A stretch of DNA of 64,000 bases from Chaunax sp. Z400 (GCA_037577475.1 JBAGJB010000202.1:434001-498000), one strand, 5' to 3'. Shown: positions 34,378 to 49,253, numbered from the stretch's first letter. Numbers and translations are program-made. Notes: a model not told the origin generated them from the sequence alone.

Positions 34378-35139
34378 ATAATGTAAACGAATAAAGAAAT
34401 AAATAGATAAATAAATAATTAAATAATTAAATAAATAAATAGATAAATAAATAAACAAGTAGATGTATATATAAATAAATAGATAAATAAATAATTAAAT
34501 AAATAAACAAGTGGATGTATAGATAAATGAATAGATATATAAATAATTAAATAAATAAATGAACAAATAGATAAATAAGTAAATAAATAAACAAACAAAT
34601 AGATAAATAAATGAATAGATAAATAATCAAATAAATAAATACATGGCTAGATAAATAGATGGATAATTAAATAAATAATAGATGGATAAATAAATAAATA
34701 AATAATATATATATATATATATATATTATTTTTGTATTTGTTTATTATATATATATTATATTAAATTATTATATTAAATTATATAGTATACTATATATTA
34801 TATATTAAATTATATAGTATATTATATATTAAATTATTATATTAAATTATATAGTATATTATATATTATATATTGAATTATCAAATTATATAGTATATTA
34901 TATATTATATATTAAAATATATAGTATATTATATATTAAAATATATAGTATATTATATATTATATATTAAATTATATAGTATATTATATATTAAATTATA
35001 TAGTATATAATATATTATATATTAAATTATCAAATTATATAGTATATTATATATTATATATTAAATTATATAGTATATTATATATTAAATTATATAGTAT
35101 ATTAAATATTAAATTATTATATCATATTATATTAAATTA
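34378..35139. repeat. AT-rich palindromic tract (copy 2)
   Basis: Same composition as 1,137-1,810 but about 100 bp longer, with extra tatagtatattatat blocks. Confidence 0.9.
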
Positions 35140-35810
35140 GAATTATCTGTTAATCCACCCTGCCCTTTCTACATGTGGATGTCTTGATTCCACTCTGTAT
35201 TGAATGTTTTTTAGAATGATTGATTGTTAGACTCTACATTCTCTCCTACTCAGCTCTAAATATAAATTGGAATCATATTCAAATTTACTATAGAAACAAT
35301 TTTAAATAATTTGATACTTCTTGATGAAATAAATACTTTATACTGTATGTGTAAGATTTTGGCTGTTTTTCTCATTGATCCCTCATTGATTTCTCATTCT
35401 CATCATCCCATTGCAGATTTGAGTTTGAGTTTTTTGGTCCTTCTAGGCTGCCATCATTGGTCAGCAGTCACTATTATTATTACCTACTACTTTCCACAGA
35501 GCATAGAAAGTATGTGGTGAGTCGTTTTACATGTTTTATGTTAAATTTGTGAAGTAAAAATGGATTGTTTGAAAAGATCATCTTATCACTGTTCAGTTGA
35601 TGATGTTAATTATATATAAAGTAATTTAGGAGTCAAAAATCAATTTAAAGAGAATCTCTTTCTTGTTTTGTTTTTTACTGTAGAACAAAACGGTCACCAA
35701 ATTGGTTAAATTCAGTTTAGTTTAGTCCCTTAATTACAGAAACTTGTTTTTTCAGGCTGGTCCCTGTTGTCTGGCTAAAGTGGAATAATCTATATAAATG
35801 GTGAAGAACA
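35140..35810. other. Unassigned; ends at the 1,779-bp deletion point
   Basis: Equivalent of copy 1 1,811-2,481. At 35,810/35,811 the sequence jumps to the equivalent of 4,261, so the Tc1 remnant, antisense LINE and most tRNA-like cores are missing. Confidence 0.8.
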
Positions 35811-36861
35811 ACACAGCTGAGCTTCAAGAGTCTGAGGTTGACGGTTCAAATCCTGATGTTCAGATGAGTCTCTGCGTTTTGTCCTCTGAAGTTTGAAATG
35901 TCAGAAGTAGAACAGGAACAATTGTTCTGTCCAGTCTAGAGGAAACCTGACCATAGCATAAAAATGTGACTCCTCTTTCCAAACTCCAAGGATGACCAGT
36001 GTCACAACAATCAAGTCCAAACAGGATTTATTTACATTTCTTTACAAAGATACAAGTTTCAAATGTTTACAGCAACTTCATTTAACAAAGTGAAGGACAG
36101 AAAATACACGAAACTTCACTTCCAAACATAAAAAAGAGAAAATCAAAAAGGGTTTCCTTCCTGTTACAGCAATACAGAATATTTACAATATATACAAAAG
36201 AAACTTCACTACAACAATCATCTAATCACCAATTAGCACAAAGTGATGAGGCAGACAGGAAGAGGAGGAGTCACTGATGGGATCCACAGCTGTGTTAATG
36301 AGGCGCCATCAGTCTCCTGTCCAATCAGCAGCCTCCAGGTGTAACTCTGAAACAACAGAACAAAGTGCCAGCATCAGGAGAACAAAAAAAAACTAAATAG
36401 CAAATACAAGTAGACCAATTTTATCTGTCTTTTTGTCAGACTGAGAACATCTTGCATGATTTTGTTTGATATTTTTTTTAACTGTGAGCAACACTTCAAA
36501 TGCAGAAAAGCTAATTATCTGAGCAGTGAGACGTTTTTCTCCACGAGGGTCTGAGATGTGTTCACAGCAACAGGGAAAAACCGACCAACAAATGTTACCT
36601 AAACTATGAGCCACTCTGCAAAAACGGGATCTCTGTTGCGTCACATGAACTCATTTGGGACACTTGGCAGCGTAATGGCGCACGCAGGAGGACAGGACGA
36701 GTCGGGGCAGCAGGAGCGACAACAGTAGGATTTTCTTTTACTTTTCATTCTGTGGAATCGGGAAACACGTTTTTTAAAGCCAAATCATTCACAAGTACAA
36801 AATCAAGCCCGTCAGAAGGCAGTCGATCCCGCACAACTCCTCTAACTGTGCGCCGTGTCAC
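35811..36861. repeat. R1a, left-truncated (copy 2)
   Basis: Retains R1 from the third tRNA-like core onward. It includes the 83-codon minus-strand frame at 36,393-36,644, unchanged from copy 1. Confidence 0.85.
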
Positions 36862-38283
36862 GCGTAAAACTCACTACACCAAGATATCAGACCCACAGAA
36901 TGATTTTTCAGAGATAGAAAGGACCCACATAACGCCGAGATGAAGGGTTGATTTGCCCGTCTCTCACCCTGTCCGCTTAACTGACAGTCGGAGAAAGGAC
37001 AACGTGCGTAATGAACGGCAAAAAGTCACCTCACTCACAGAAATATCTAAGCCTAATTCTTAAGATTTATGTATTTTAATTACATGTAAATTTTCCATGA
37101 ATTTCAATTACATAATTTCAACATAAATAAACTAATAAACTTTATGCGATTCATATTTGTCACTAAAACATGAATGAAATAAGTAAAAGTGAGATTTATG
37201 TAATAGTTCGAATAAACTTTATGTGTTTTAAATACATAATAAACAGCTTTATGTATTTTTATTCAATAAATGCAATTTGTTTCAATTCAATACAAATATG
37301 CTTATTAATCAGAATGAATACGTTTAATGTCTTTAAAATACTTAATAACTATGTTTATGCAATAAACTGAATTTATTCTAAATGCATTCTATTTATATAC
37401 TTTTTTTAAATAAACCCAATTTAATTTTTTGTTTTAATTATATATTTTTTTTAAAATTATATATTTTTTCTGTTCACCATACATTTACAATCTGTTATTA
37501 AAATACATACAAGAACAGTCAGACCACCAATAAACTTGTTTCACAGTTTATTTGTTGTGAACTCCAGTGCAAAACTCATAATATGAAATGTCTTCAAATC
37601 CCAATAAAAACATGTATCGCAAAATATACATATAAAAATAGAGTGCCATCTTTTTTGGTTTTGGATCAGTCAATACTACAGTGGCGCACAAGGGCAAACG
37701 AGCTGCAACTTAAGAAACCACATGCAAATAGACAAAACACAAGAAAATTAAGAAGACATCAATTTGACAACACATGCACAGCATTTAGAAAATGTGCTGC
37801 AAAACCACAACACAACAGAAGTGTTTACAAAGGACACATAAAATGATGCATCCCTGGGTGCGCCTTTTCTAATACTGCATTTAAAGAATAGAACAGATTT
37901 AAAACACAAACATTTCATTTGTTGTTTTCATCTGACACGTTACGCTTACCTTAACTTCTGGATCGTGCGGTCATGTGACTTAGAATAAAACCTTAATTAA
38001 CATTGTGGGAATACAACAACACAGTACCTAAAGCTAAACAAGGTGTATTATACTTACTTAAAAAACTCTTATTCACCACCACACATTTTGACTTCTAGTG
38101 TACTGTAAACTCTTTCAAGAACTGCAAGCAAGGTTGAATAACCATCACTCTGTTAACTGAAACACCTCACAGACAAAACAGTGTTGACCAAACAGGCCAT
38201 CTAGGCCTGTAACAATAACTACTTTTGTTGGAAACTAAGTGAACAAGTACTTACAACAAGTCAACCACAGAGGGAAAACTCCA
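36862..38283. other. AT-rich intergenic stretch (copy 2)
   Basis: Same as 5,312-6,733; no gene recognised. Confidence 0.5.
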
Positions 38284-40902
38284 TTACCGGAGCATCTTAA
38301 TTTTCAGTGCTTGGACTTTTGGTGAAAGCTTGGTCGTGTCCAGTTCCGTGAGGACTTTCTGAAACACTTCGAAAAGGCACTTCAGGTCCTTTGGATAGCT
38401 TAAGTTCAGTGCATAAATGAGTCCAAAGAGCATCACACATCCATGGGTGACACTCTGAAGGTTCTGCAGAACTTCAGTGCCTTCAAGCACAACACCTACA
38501 TCTGCAGGTTTGTCTTCTGGACTAGCGCCCTCCACCCGAATAACATGTATGCCCATCGTTGTCTCAGGAATCAGCGCCTCAGCCTCTCTGGGTTCACTGT
38601 CCTGGAGGACAAACAAAGAGAACAATGAGCTGCTGATCACATTGGGATATTCAGAATTTAAGGCACACTGTTTCACAAACTTACAAATATGTTGAACCAT
38701 TCAAATGCAAAATAACGCCACGATTTCAAAACCACACAAAACAGTCAGGAAGACCCAATAACTGGCCTTTCATTTCTGTCAAACCAGTTTGCAATGACCT
38801 CAACTTACCATTGCTGCCTATAAAGTTTGCCACCAAGAGTACTTTAGTAAACCTGCAAGCCAACAAAAACTGCATACATTGTGATCCTTCAAAAAGTTAA
38901 ATACTCCCCCACAGTCAGATGTTAGTGTTTACTTTGGTAAACTAGGCCTACGCTGTTATCCAGACAGCAAGGGTATATCCCCGAAAGCCAATCCCCCTCC
39001 ATTGTACAAGCAATTCCCCTGATTGAACTCCTAAAATTAAATGTGAAGTTATGTCTGAAAAACAGTGTTTTTCATTAAAAAAAGCTCCTCCTAGTGAGTA
39101 AAATATGAACTATTAGACTAAAATTAAACATATACAAATAAATACAAGATAGACCTCCTCAAATTGCACCAAATTTGGACAAAATCAGAGGAACGGTTGA
39201 GAAATTAAGGCCCCTATATTTCTGAGATAAAACTCTCCCAAGTGTCAGAAATATGGAACCAACCTTTCCCTAAATCAACCCAGTTCTTCCTCGCACTAAG
39301 GTCTATGAGGGTATAAAATCTGAAAATGATACATGAAATAGTTTGAGTTATCGTGTGATACAATATAATTATGAAAAAGGAAGCCTGTTATTTAATCCAA
39401 ATTTGGTGAATATGAATTGACTCGGAGTATTATCTTGTATATATCAAATTTTACTCTAATAGTTCATATTTTACTCCTTACTCCCTATTTTTACTCCAAA
39501 ATGTACACTTTGTATTACCAATTGCTTCATATTTTCCAGAGTCATTTACATGTGAGAAGCTTCTCGTTTGGTTTATAAGATCAATAATGCTCCACACTGA
39601 AAGTTCAGTCTTTTAGTACACACTTCATGCACATAGGCAAAGCTAGACTGGGGTGCCTTTGAGGAAAGTAACAAAACTATCAATGAAAATATATCCACAA
39701 CACATATACAAAATTAAGACAGTAGGTTGCCAAACACTCACCACGTATTCCTTGACCAGTGTCTCCATGTCTTCATTAAGGTGGACACCTGAGCTCCTCA
39801 GGACACAGCCTCGTTTGGTGTGTAGGTCTTCATTCTGAAAAGAAAAAAATACATTAATCACAGCATTGAGCAGTTGTATCATATGTGCCTTAAAAGGGTT
39901 TTCCAACTTGAAAATGTACATGGACAATCTACATATATGCATGGATACCGGCTATTGCGGCCATAGAGGATATGCTTCAGCCTGAAATGTTTTTAGCAGC
40001 TCATACCTGGAAGATACTGTGATGCCACACACTTGAGATGCCACTGCCACATTTACATACAGCATCTGTGAACAAAGGAAAAGAGGAATTTATCAGTTGT
40101 GGAGAAGAACATACGGATAGAAAAACAAAACACAAGCAATCTCCTTTAAAAAAACCAAAAAAACAAATATGATTTACAGCACACTACCTGCAAAAACATA
40201 TCAAACCCTAGGTCAAACAATGCAAATATGTTTTTAAGTATGCAGTAGACATGCTAATGTTGCTCATGTTAATGCTTGTACTGTTGATTCAAAATATGTT
40301 TCATCCTTAGTCATCTGATGTATTTAACTTTCTATGTATTATCATGCTCAGTGCCTTTTTAGCCTACATACTTACAAAATCCAAGAGGTTCCCCCTGCAT
40401 AGACGATGTCCAAAATCAGCGTAATGTTATGCTTCAAAGAATTCTGAATCTGTAGAAAGACAAAAACAACATGCATTAAACACATTGTATTACCAAAATC
40501 ACCCTCTACTCTTTTTTAAAAACGTTTTCAATGTTGTAACCCATCAGATTCTGTTACCTGCCATGTTGGGAAGCAGTAGGCCTACCTGGATCCTAAGCTT
40601 AATGATCAATAGCACAATGAAAAAACACTTCAATACAATAAAAATTAAATTTTAATATGTACAATCCAGTTACTTAAAAGCTAATTTAACTAAACCAAGG
40701 CCTACTAAGGTGGAAGTACATTTATTTTATATTTCATAATTCTGCTCAAACAATTTGAAATGTAGGATTTTACTTGTAAAAACTTACAAATACATTGTGA
40801 TTAATTACTTACGGTAGCTCCGATTCTGAACAACCTCTTGTAACACAGCAGGTCAGAGAATCCGAGTCCGCCAAAGCCAAATACGGTGGAACAACCCGCC
40901 AT
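38284..40902 (-). pseudogene. SAMD3-like family C-terminal exons (copy 2)
   Basis: Exons at 38,284-38,601 (105 residues and stop), 39,742-39,834, 40,007-40,065, 40,376-40,449 and 40,813-40,902 (ATG 40,900-40,902). They show the same frame break between the second and third exons from the 5' end as in copy 1, so the break predates the amplification. The only structural change is an 8-bp deletion near 39,604, in an intron. Confidence 0.45.
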
Positions 40903-42333
40903 CCACGGCTCCTTCGACGTTACTTCAAAATGAACCGCGCAGTTGTTGTCGTCAATGGCTGAAGTCCGACGCGTTTTCAAAATACTGACTCGTTTTAATA
41001 GCGTGACGTAAAAACAAAGAGCGCTTAGCTGATATAAATAGCACCATGCGGGTTAAATTGAAGACTGGGTGAATCCGGACTAAATTTAACACTCTCTGGT
41101 CTGATGCAGGCCAACAGGTAAAGGTTCAAAATTGTTGAGTCAGTCAGACCTGTGACGTCATTTCCCCTGTAAAACGATCTAATTTCCTGAAAATGATATG
41201 CAAACCAATCTCATAAATTTTAACCAATTGAATCATGCTTGTTCTATAGCAAAACATATTTAAACCTTTTTCATATTTTCTAACTAATTAAATTGAATTG
41301 TTTTCATAATTAACAGATTCATGCTGATTCTATGTCATTTGAATGCATACATTTTCAAAATATGATTATTTACATAAAATCAAATAGATATAATTACTTA
41401 ATATTAAACTAGGCCATGATTCATTTTTTTGAGTCTCTCCCTGACACGTGAGTCAGATGGTTTAATTGGCGAGACAATAAATCATCGATTAATGCAACAT
41501 TAGGAGATTTTATTTTTACACGGTTTCTTTCTAATGAAGGACAGACTACAGTGAAAACAAATAAAACACCTGACTCTTCAACCAAGAGCTTTATGCTGAT
41601 ATTTCTTTGTATTTAAAAGGTAGTTGAACGTCAACAGATCAGCATTGAACATATTTTTTATACACTTGTTTAGTTGATTAAAGAAAAACCAGAAAAAAAC
41701 AATCATAATAAATACTTACCCAACAAAAAAAGGTCATCATCACACAGCAGCCTGGTCAGTTTGAAAGAGGAGAAGAGGAGCCACAGGTGCCTTTTTAAAG
41801 GCTTTGCCATCAGTCTCCTGTCCAATCAGCAGCCTCCACCTGCAACTCCTAAAGAGCACAGAACAAAGTGACAGCGCCTCCCCCATTCAGGGAGACAGAA
41901 CAACACATAAAATTAGCAAATACAAATTATGACTCGGAGTCAGAATATTTGGTGATAAAATTACCACAAGTGACTTTTGGATGTATGAGTTTCAGTTTTT
42001 CTTGAGGACAGAATGCTTCAAAAATCAAAGATTTGATGTCATGTCTTTAAACTCTCCAAGCAGACCTCTGTCATGTTGAGCTATTTATTTAGCAAACTTT
42101 TGATGTTGATATTCAGAGCCTTTGAACCTTCATCTTGTTGTCAGATTTTCTGAAAGTCACTTGAAGATTGAAACCAAATCCATGCAAAAACCGGAGATAT
42201 TTGATCCCAGACACTTTTTTCCCCCTTTTAGATGTCTGATTTTAAAACTTACAGATGTGCCAAAAGATCAGACCAACAATGCCACACTTTCCAAGCAACA
42301 CAAGATAAGAGATGGACCAGATTGTCACACTGA
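40903..42333. promoter_or_regulatory. Intergenic region with promoter-like motifs (copy 2)
   Basis: Carries the same plus-strand TATA-like (41,033-41,041) and CRE (41,153-41,160) motifs as copy 1, and the R1-related fragment at 41,806-41,926. Confidence 0.35.
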
Positions 42334-43028
42334 AACAGCTGGAGTAAAAAACACACATGCACGCACACACAGCTGGAGTAAAAAACACACACACACAAGC
42401 ACACACAGCTGGAGTAAAAAACACACACATGCACACGCACACACAGCTGGAGTAAAAAACACACACGCACACACAGCTGGAGTAAAAAACACACACACAC
42501 ACACACACAGCTGGAGTAAAAAACACACACACACACACACACAGCTGGAGTAAAAAACACACACACACACACACACAGCTGGAGTAAAAAACACACACAC
42601 ACACGCACACGCACACACAGCTGGAGTAAAAAACACACACGCACACACAGCTGGAGTAAAAAACACACACACACACGCACACGCACACACAGCTGGAGTA
42701 AAAAACACACACATGCACACGCACACACAGCTGGAGTAAAAAACACACACACGCACACACACACACAGCTGGAGTAAAAAATACACACACGCACACACAC
42801 ACAGCTGGAGTAAAAAACACACACACGCACACACACACAGCTGGAGTAAAAAACACACACGCACACACACACACAGCTGGAGTAAAAAACACACACGCAC
42901 ACACACACACAGCTGGAGTAAAAAACACACACGAAAACACACAAACACAAACACACAAACACACAAACACAAACACACAAACACACAAACACAAACACAC
43001 AAACACACAAACACAAACACACAAAGAC
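42334..43028. repeat. CA-rich AGCTGGAGT minisatellite, short allele (copy 2)
   Basis: Seventeen AGCTGGAGT units (to 42,932) followed by the cacaaaca tract. It is about 3.7 kb shorter than copy 1, with the same flanks, so the array expands or contracts in place. Confidence 0.97.
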
Positions 43029-43068
43029 ACAATGATCTGTATCTCATCATCTTTCATCTGTATTATAG

Positions 43069-46000
43069 GTATTTTGTCGTATTCGTCCGGTTTTGGAACA
43101 ACTTGAATCTGTGGAGTTTTGCGACACCTCTACAGTTCTGATGGCTGACCGGAATGCCCCTGGCGTTACCGGAAATGAGCAGCGCGAAAAGGTTGGTGTA
43201 AATTCTATACAGGCTGTCAGTGATTTCTGTTCATGGCATCATTGTTTGATTGTGTTTTACTTTGTGTTCTATATGGATGCAGTACTACACATTCTCCGGG
43301 GTATTTGGCAGTGGTGCCAGTCAGGAGGACGTGTTTGAGGACGTGGCCAAACCGCTGGTTCAGGACCTCATTCATCGGAAGAATGGTGAGTTTTCTGAGC
43401 CATAAAATGTACATTTTATTCTCTCTAGTGTTGGAAGCATATTAGTTGATCAGGTGATGATAGGTTTTGATAACGTTAATCTAGAGGTTGACTGATTTTT
43501 ACAGGCAGATATAATAAGGATAGTTTAGAGCAGGAAAAGCCCAGAGCTTCTGCTTCAGCCACAAGCCAAAGGTTTTTTGATTGATTGATTGAGATGTTTA
43601 TTTCGAATACGTAAAGATAGTGGACATAATATTTACAGACAGTGAAAAGCATAAAGCAAGAAATGTAAAACACTTGACTTGTTTACATATTCGAAAAGGA
43701 GTGAGAAGAAGTCCAAACTATTTCAATCCCACCCCTTCTCCATAACTCATTGATTGTATTACTATACTATATTATTATATTATACTATATTATATTTTAT
43801 TATACTATATTATATATACTATTAAACAATACATGTATGTAATATAATATCCAGTATATATATAATATTTAATATCATATAAAATATAATGAATAATATA
43901 CACTATGGTGATTATACCTTATTATTCTATACATATATTATACATACACACATAAATGCACCTACAACACATATTTACACCAACTCAAATATCTTACAAC
44001 TTTACATTATCATTTATATAAAAAGAGGAAGATACACTAAGAAAGAATAAATATTAAGTAACCAAATAAATAAACACCCCTGTAAACACCTGGTGATTTT
44101 CAAACCCTGCATTCATCCCTGTACCTGGTGAAAATCATGTCTTTATACCTTATTTTAAAGTGGTTGATATTTGGACATTGCTTTAACTCCACACTAAAAC
44201 TGTTCCATTGTTTCACTCCACAGATTGATACACAAAAACTTTTCCTGGTTGTACGAATACTGTAAATTTTGAAATTGAATTTTCCCCTTAAATTATAACC
44301 CCCCCTCTCGATCACTGAACAGTTTTTGAATGTTTCTTGGTAGTAGGTTGTTTTTAGCCTTGAACAATATTTGTGCTGTTTGATATTCCACAATATCTGT
44401 AAATTGTAATAATTTGGACTGTAGAATAATGCAGTGGTGTGTTCCAGATAACCAGCATTGTGAATGACCCGTATTGCTCTTTTTTGGAGTATTGATAGTG
44501 AATGTAATGAACTTTTGTAGTTGTTGCCCCAAATCCCTGCACAGTAATTTAAATATGGTAAAACTAGTGAACAGTATAGAATGTGGACTGACTTCTGATC
44601 TAGAACCTGCTTTGCTTTGTTTATTACTGAAATGCTTCTTGACAGTTTAGTTTGTACATGTTTAATGTGTGATTTCCAGCTGATTCTATCACCTATAGTT
44701 ACCCCAAGAAATGTATTTTCATTAACTCTTTCAAGTTCAGCCCCATTTATCTGTATATGTACATGTGTATTCATAATTTTAGTTAGTATAATATATATAG
44801 TTTTATAATCATAAGTATGTTTTATTTTAGCAGCATATAATACATTACTTAAGTGTCTCTGTGAAAAGTGGATATAAAGTGGTTGTGATTGTCTGTGTTT
44901 ATAGGCCTGCTGTTTGCATGTGGTGCGACAGACAGTGGTAAGACCTACACCTTGATCGGGTCACCCAGTGAACCCGGAATCCTCCCACGAGCACTCGACA
45001 TGTTGTTCAACAGCATCGACTCACTTCTGACTCGAAAATCGGTAAAACCTTCATTAACATTTTGTCTATTTGATCTCTTACAAATACTGTGCACTTTTGG
45101 AGTTGGGGGGGGGGGGGGGGGCATTTACTTCAAATGTTTTCAATCTTCATCAGGCGTTCAACCCAGACGGCACACCTGGGCTGTTGTTCAAGAAGGGGAA
45201 GGACCTTCTTTTGAAGAGGCAGAAGCCCAACAATCAACGGTCAGTACAGAAATGTTTGACTTTCTTAACTATTTATGGTGATAATAGTTCATTAAGATGA
45301 GGTGAATTTATAGTTCATGGCCTGCTGTTCATAATGTCGCCTTTCTTTTGGTTTCTTAGGAACAAGGCTGACCCGGAGCCAGAACAACAATACTGTTACA
45401 GTGTGTTCCTGAGGTACTTTGAGATCTACGGTGAATATATCTACGATCTCCTGCCTCCAAATGATAAAAAGTAAGAGACAGGATTCAGAGTCAGTGTGTG
45501 CATTCTGAATCACAATGCCTGTTTGAATCCAGGTTATCTGTGGTACTGGTACCCTCAGTGTGTTTGGATTTGTTGAAATCCAACATTTTTCATCAGAGCT
45601 TTGACTGCTTGTCTTACTAAAGCCACACATTGTCTTTTCATAAACTAGTTTCAGGAAAACTCTGAGTCTCCTTGAAGATCAGCGTAAGCACAAGGGCGCA
45701 CAAACACAAGTCTTTTCTGCAGAGGATGCTATTCAGGTGTTTAAGATAGGTGAGTGGTCATAATAACTATGTTGTTCTGAATACAACAGTATTATATTTT
45801 GTCATTGTGTTCCCCTTTATGCAGACTGAATCTAGTTTTGCAAAGTTTGAAACATTTTAAAATGTATTTTTATTCTTAGTTTTTTTTTGATGATGCTCTT
45901 CTCTGTCTCCAGGACAAAAGGAAAGGACAGACGCCCATACGCGTGAACCAAAATTCAAACAGTCCCACGCTGTGGTCACTCTGAAGCTGGTCTCTGCACC

Positions 46001-47027
46001 TATAGACGCTGATGGGAATCTCCTTCCACAGGTGACGTTCACCTCTAGTGTTACATATTAAGAGACATTGTTCATTCTTTATGGTGAAATGTTTATTCAA
46101 AGAATGAGGGTTCTTGAATTTCACAAAGGATTCCTGTGGCTTTTGAGTGATACTAACAGTGTGATATTTTATTTTTGCAGCGCGATAATAAGGTGAATGT
46201 CAGCCAGCTCTGTATGGTTGACCTGGACGGTACTGAGGCCACCTTAACAGGTCAGTGGGTTACTTTCTCTCTTAAGTAAACCATTTCTGTGATCAACTGT
46301 CAGTTTGTTCAGAAGCCAATCGTCTCTACTGATGTCTCATTTACAGAGTGTATGAACACGGACCAGGAGGAACTGTTGAAATATATTACAGCCATGCGTA
46401 AGAGCCAGAGGACCGGAAACAAGACGGTTGGTATTTTACAATCTGTTCATCATATTTAGCTGTTTTATTTGTGTGTATATTAATATTGTAAATATTCTTT
46501 TCATCATTGCTAATATTCCAGTAGGCACGATTTCACAGTCTTTATTTTCTTCCAGACTTTTCCATCAAGTGAAACAACCCTAATGAAGCTGTTCGGCAGC
46601 CACTTTGATGGAGAAGGAAATGTTGGGCTGATTGCATGTGTCAGCCCAAACATTGATCAACATGCTGTAACGAAGGTAGGCCATTTATTTTGCTGTAATT
46701 TAAAGTATTGTCTCTAATCTCATTGCTTTCCCTCTGACACATCTGAGCTATCATCATAACTAATCTCTGAAAACGATGAAAGGTTGACAAGATGGTTCAG
46801 GACACTGTCACAGGTTCTGTCCACCACATATATGGATTTACTTCAGATTACTGTTGACACTTTGACAGTCAGTTAAAAAGCTGACTTTCAAATCATCAGC
46901 ATTTGATTTGGATCCCTTCTGTGGCTTTAAGGTCATGAGGAAGTGTATTTCTTATAGTTCTCCTGTGTATGTGTTGCAGTGGCTGATGACGTTCGCAGAG
47001 GATACCTACAAGGTGACAGTGGTATAG
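43069..47027 (+). CDS. KIF23 (MKLP1)-like kinesin-6 motor domain, motor-only, copy 2
   Basis: Second complete copy. Exons: 43,069-43,191; 43,283-43,385; 44,905-45,041; 45,154-45,239; 45,360-45,470; 45,649-45,749; 45,913-46,031; 46,181-46,250; 46,347-46,426; 46,556-46,675; 46,980-47,027. The 365-codon joined frame is open, and I saw no exon difference from copy 1, while introns carry a few substitutions and a poly-G length change. The P-loop is kept, both switch motifs are altered, the stalk is absent, and the stop abuts the LINE fragment. Two copies with intact splicing fit either very recent duplication or retained coding function. Confidence 0.8.
43575..44812 (-). mobile_element. 5'-truncated LINE in intron 2 (copy 2)
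   Basis: Same antisense insertion as copy 1, with the 224-codon reverse-transcriptase C-terminal frame at 44,100-44,774. It was present before the segment duplicated. Confidence 0.8.
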
Positions 47028-47033
47028 CCTGCT

Positions 47034-47704
47034 GAAGAACCGATGGCCAACCCTGGAGAGATAGGAAAGGAGTGGTGGTCAGCTCAGAACCTTTCTTCAC
47101 CCGAGTGTCCAGAACATATGGTCGTAGGTCTGATGACACAACTATAAAGTCCCACGTGAGCGTTGAAGTCCCCCAGAAGAACTACGGAGTCCCCAGTAGG
47201 GGCACCCTGCAACACCCCATCCAAGGACTCCAAGAAGGCTGGGGGAAACCTCAACGTACAGGCACCGAGCCGGGGGCCTACGAGTAGATCCACACCTGCT
47301 CGACGCCTCTCACCATGTGCAACTCAAGCTTGGAATAGAGTACAACCCCTCTCGGGGAGCTTGGCTCCAGAACCCGTGCCATGTGTTGAGATGAGCCCGA
47401 CTATATCCAGCGGCTAGTCTAGCCGGTATCTCTCAACCTCATGCACCAGCTCGGGTTCTTTCCCCGCCAGAGTGGTGATATTCCATGTTCCCAAAGCCAG
47501 TTTTGGCAGCGGGGGATCGGTGCGGCAGGGCCTCCGCGCTTGTCTGCCGACCCATCTACATCGCACCGGACCGCTTTTAGTCTGGCCTGTCACCTAGGAC
47601 CAATATGCCATGGGAGACCCTATCAGGGGCAAATTGCCCACGGACAACACAGCTTCCTAGGACAATTCGGGCTCTCAAACCCATCCACCACAATAATTAT
47701 ATAG
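47034..47704 (-). mobile_element. LINE endonuclease-region fragment (copy 2)
   Basis: Same as 19,215-19,885, directly after the motor stop; the [10 protein letters not shown] motif is readable on minus. A candidate AATAAA follows at 47,719-47,724. Confidence 0.7.
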
Positions 47705-47724
47705 ACAAAAAAAAAAAGAATAAA

Positions 47725-48501
47725 GCCATATTAAAATGTAAAACTAGAGTTCTGACAATATTCTTTATAATTCATTTAATTTAATTCATTATTTTTAGAG
47801 TAGTAAAGTCAAATTAATTTTTCCAAACATTTCCATTTTCAGTTGCTATAGCTGTTCTAGCTTTATAGTGCAAAGTGACCTGAAGTTGCAGCTACGTTTA
47901 TAGAGTGTAAGCCTACCCGCCGTACTGCAGCTCAGGTACAAGCAGGAAGAGTAGGTAATTAAGGTAATTAAGCTAATTATTGGAAATTGAACAACTCTCT
48001 TCTTAAACATGAGGAAGTCAAAATAAAAATTGCGCACATAGTTACAAAGCTATGTATGGTGATATGATATAGGCTTTGCCAGAATGAGAAGGTTGTAATA
48101 GTCCTGGGTCTGAAATCACAGGTCGGGAACAACGTGTCTGATGTTGCAGGTCTGAGACTGCATCTCTTTTTCTTTTCAGTGGCCCAAAATAGATCAGTTC
48201 TTCCTCCATTTGGAGTTAAAGAGCTAAAATCACTTCATATAGCCATGATTTCTGATGACATATTATCCACTTTTTGCGTTTTTGGTTTTTGAGGGAGCCG
48301 GTCCGCGGTTGCGGGTCCGAAATCCCGGGTCCAAATTCCGAAATCCCGGGTCCAAAGTCCCAGGTGCGAAATCCCTAATGAAGACTGACTGTTTCATTCA
48401 AGATTTATTTGCTTTAAACGTCTCCCCTGTGTTTGAAATCCTGAGGGTGAGGGAGGAAAAATGTTCAAGTATTGAATTATTATTTTTCACTTTTGTTTCA
48501 G
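47725..48501. other. Spacer containing the 6,038-bp deletion point
   Basis: Equivalent to 19,906-20,563 joined to 26,602 onward; the junction at 48,382/48,383 shares an aa microhomology. No satellite arrays are present here. Confidence 0.85.
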
Positions 48502-49253
48502 AATTATGGCTCTCTGTGACGGTGCTATGATTTCAATCAAAGTTCATTCGGGTAAGTGCGAGCTGCTTGTGCTTGAGTCAGCGTTTTGCTCATGTTACCA
48601 CTCAAGAGTCCAACATGAGAGGGAGGGGAAAAGTGGGGGGGAGATGCAGGGAGGAAGAGGATGAGGGGGGAAAATGTTGAAGTATTGAATTATTATTTTG
48701 CACTTTTGTTTCAGAATTATGGCTCTCTGTGACGGTGCTATGATTTTCATAATTAAAACATCTGTGTACTGTGCCATGTTGAATTACATACATTTACAGA
48801 CAAAATATTTTATTTAGTAGTTTTATTAATAGTTCTGTATTAAAAATATGTTGACATGACTGGTGTTGAGGGGTAAAAGTGTTTTATGAGAGCAATAGTT
48901 AGTATTCTTCATAATTGTGAGTGAAATCTCTTGACCAGATGGAGCCTGGGCCCCATGTATCAAGGCTGAGTCTTTGGCAGCAGACTAGGACCCTTTGCTG
49001 TGAGTCCTGCCCCCTCTCATTGCCACGTTTCCACGTTTTTTGCTTGAGAGAGATTCTAAGTATTGGGTACTCTTGGATTGGACTCTGAGAACAGAGCATT
49101 GTGCACACAAAGCATGCGGAGCCTTAAAAGGACAAGGGTTGAAAAACAGCAGACATTTACAAGACAATGTTACACAGGCTGAATGTCATTTATTGATCTT
49201 TAAAATGCCATGTTATCAACTTCGGAAGCTCTTGCCCCAAGTCATTAATTACA
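48502..49253. other. Duplicated exon-like segment and spacer (copy 2)
   Basis: Holds the two exon-like MALCDG starts (48,502-48,551 with donor; 48,715 without) and unassigned sequence. Confidence 0.3.
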
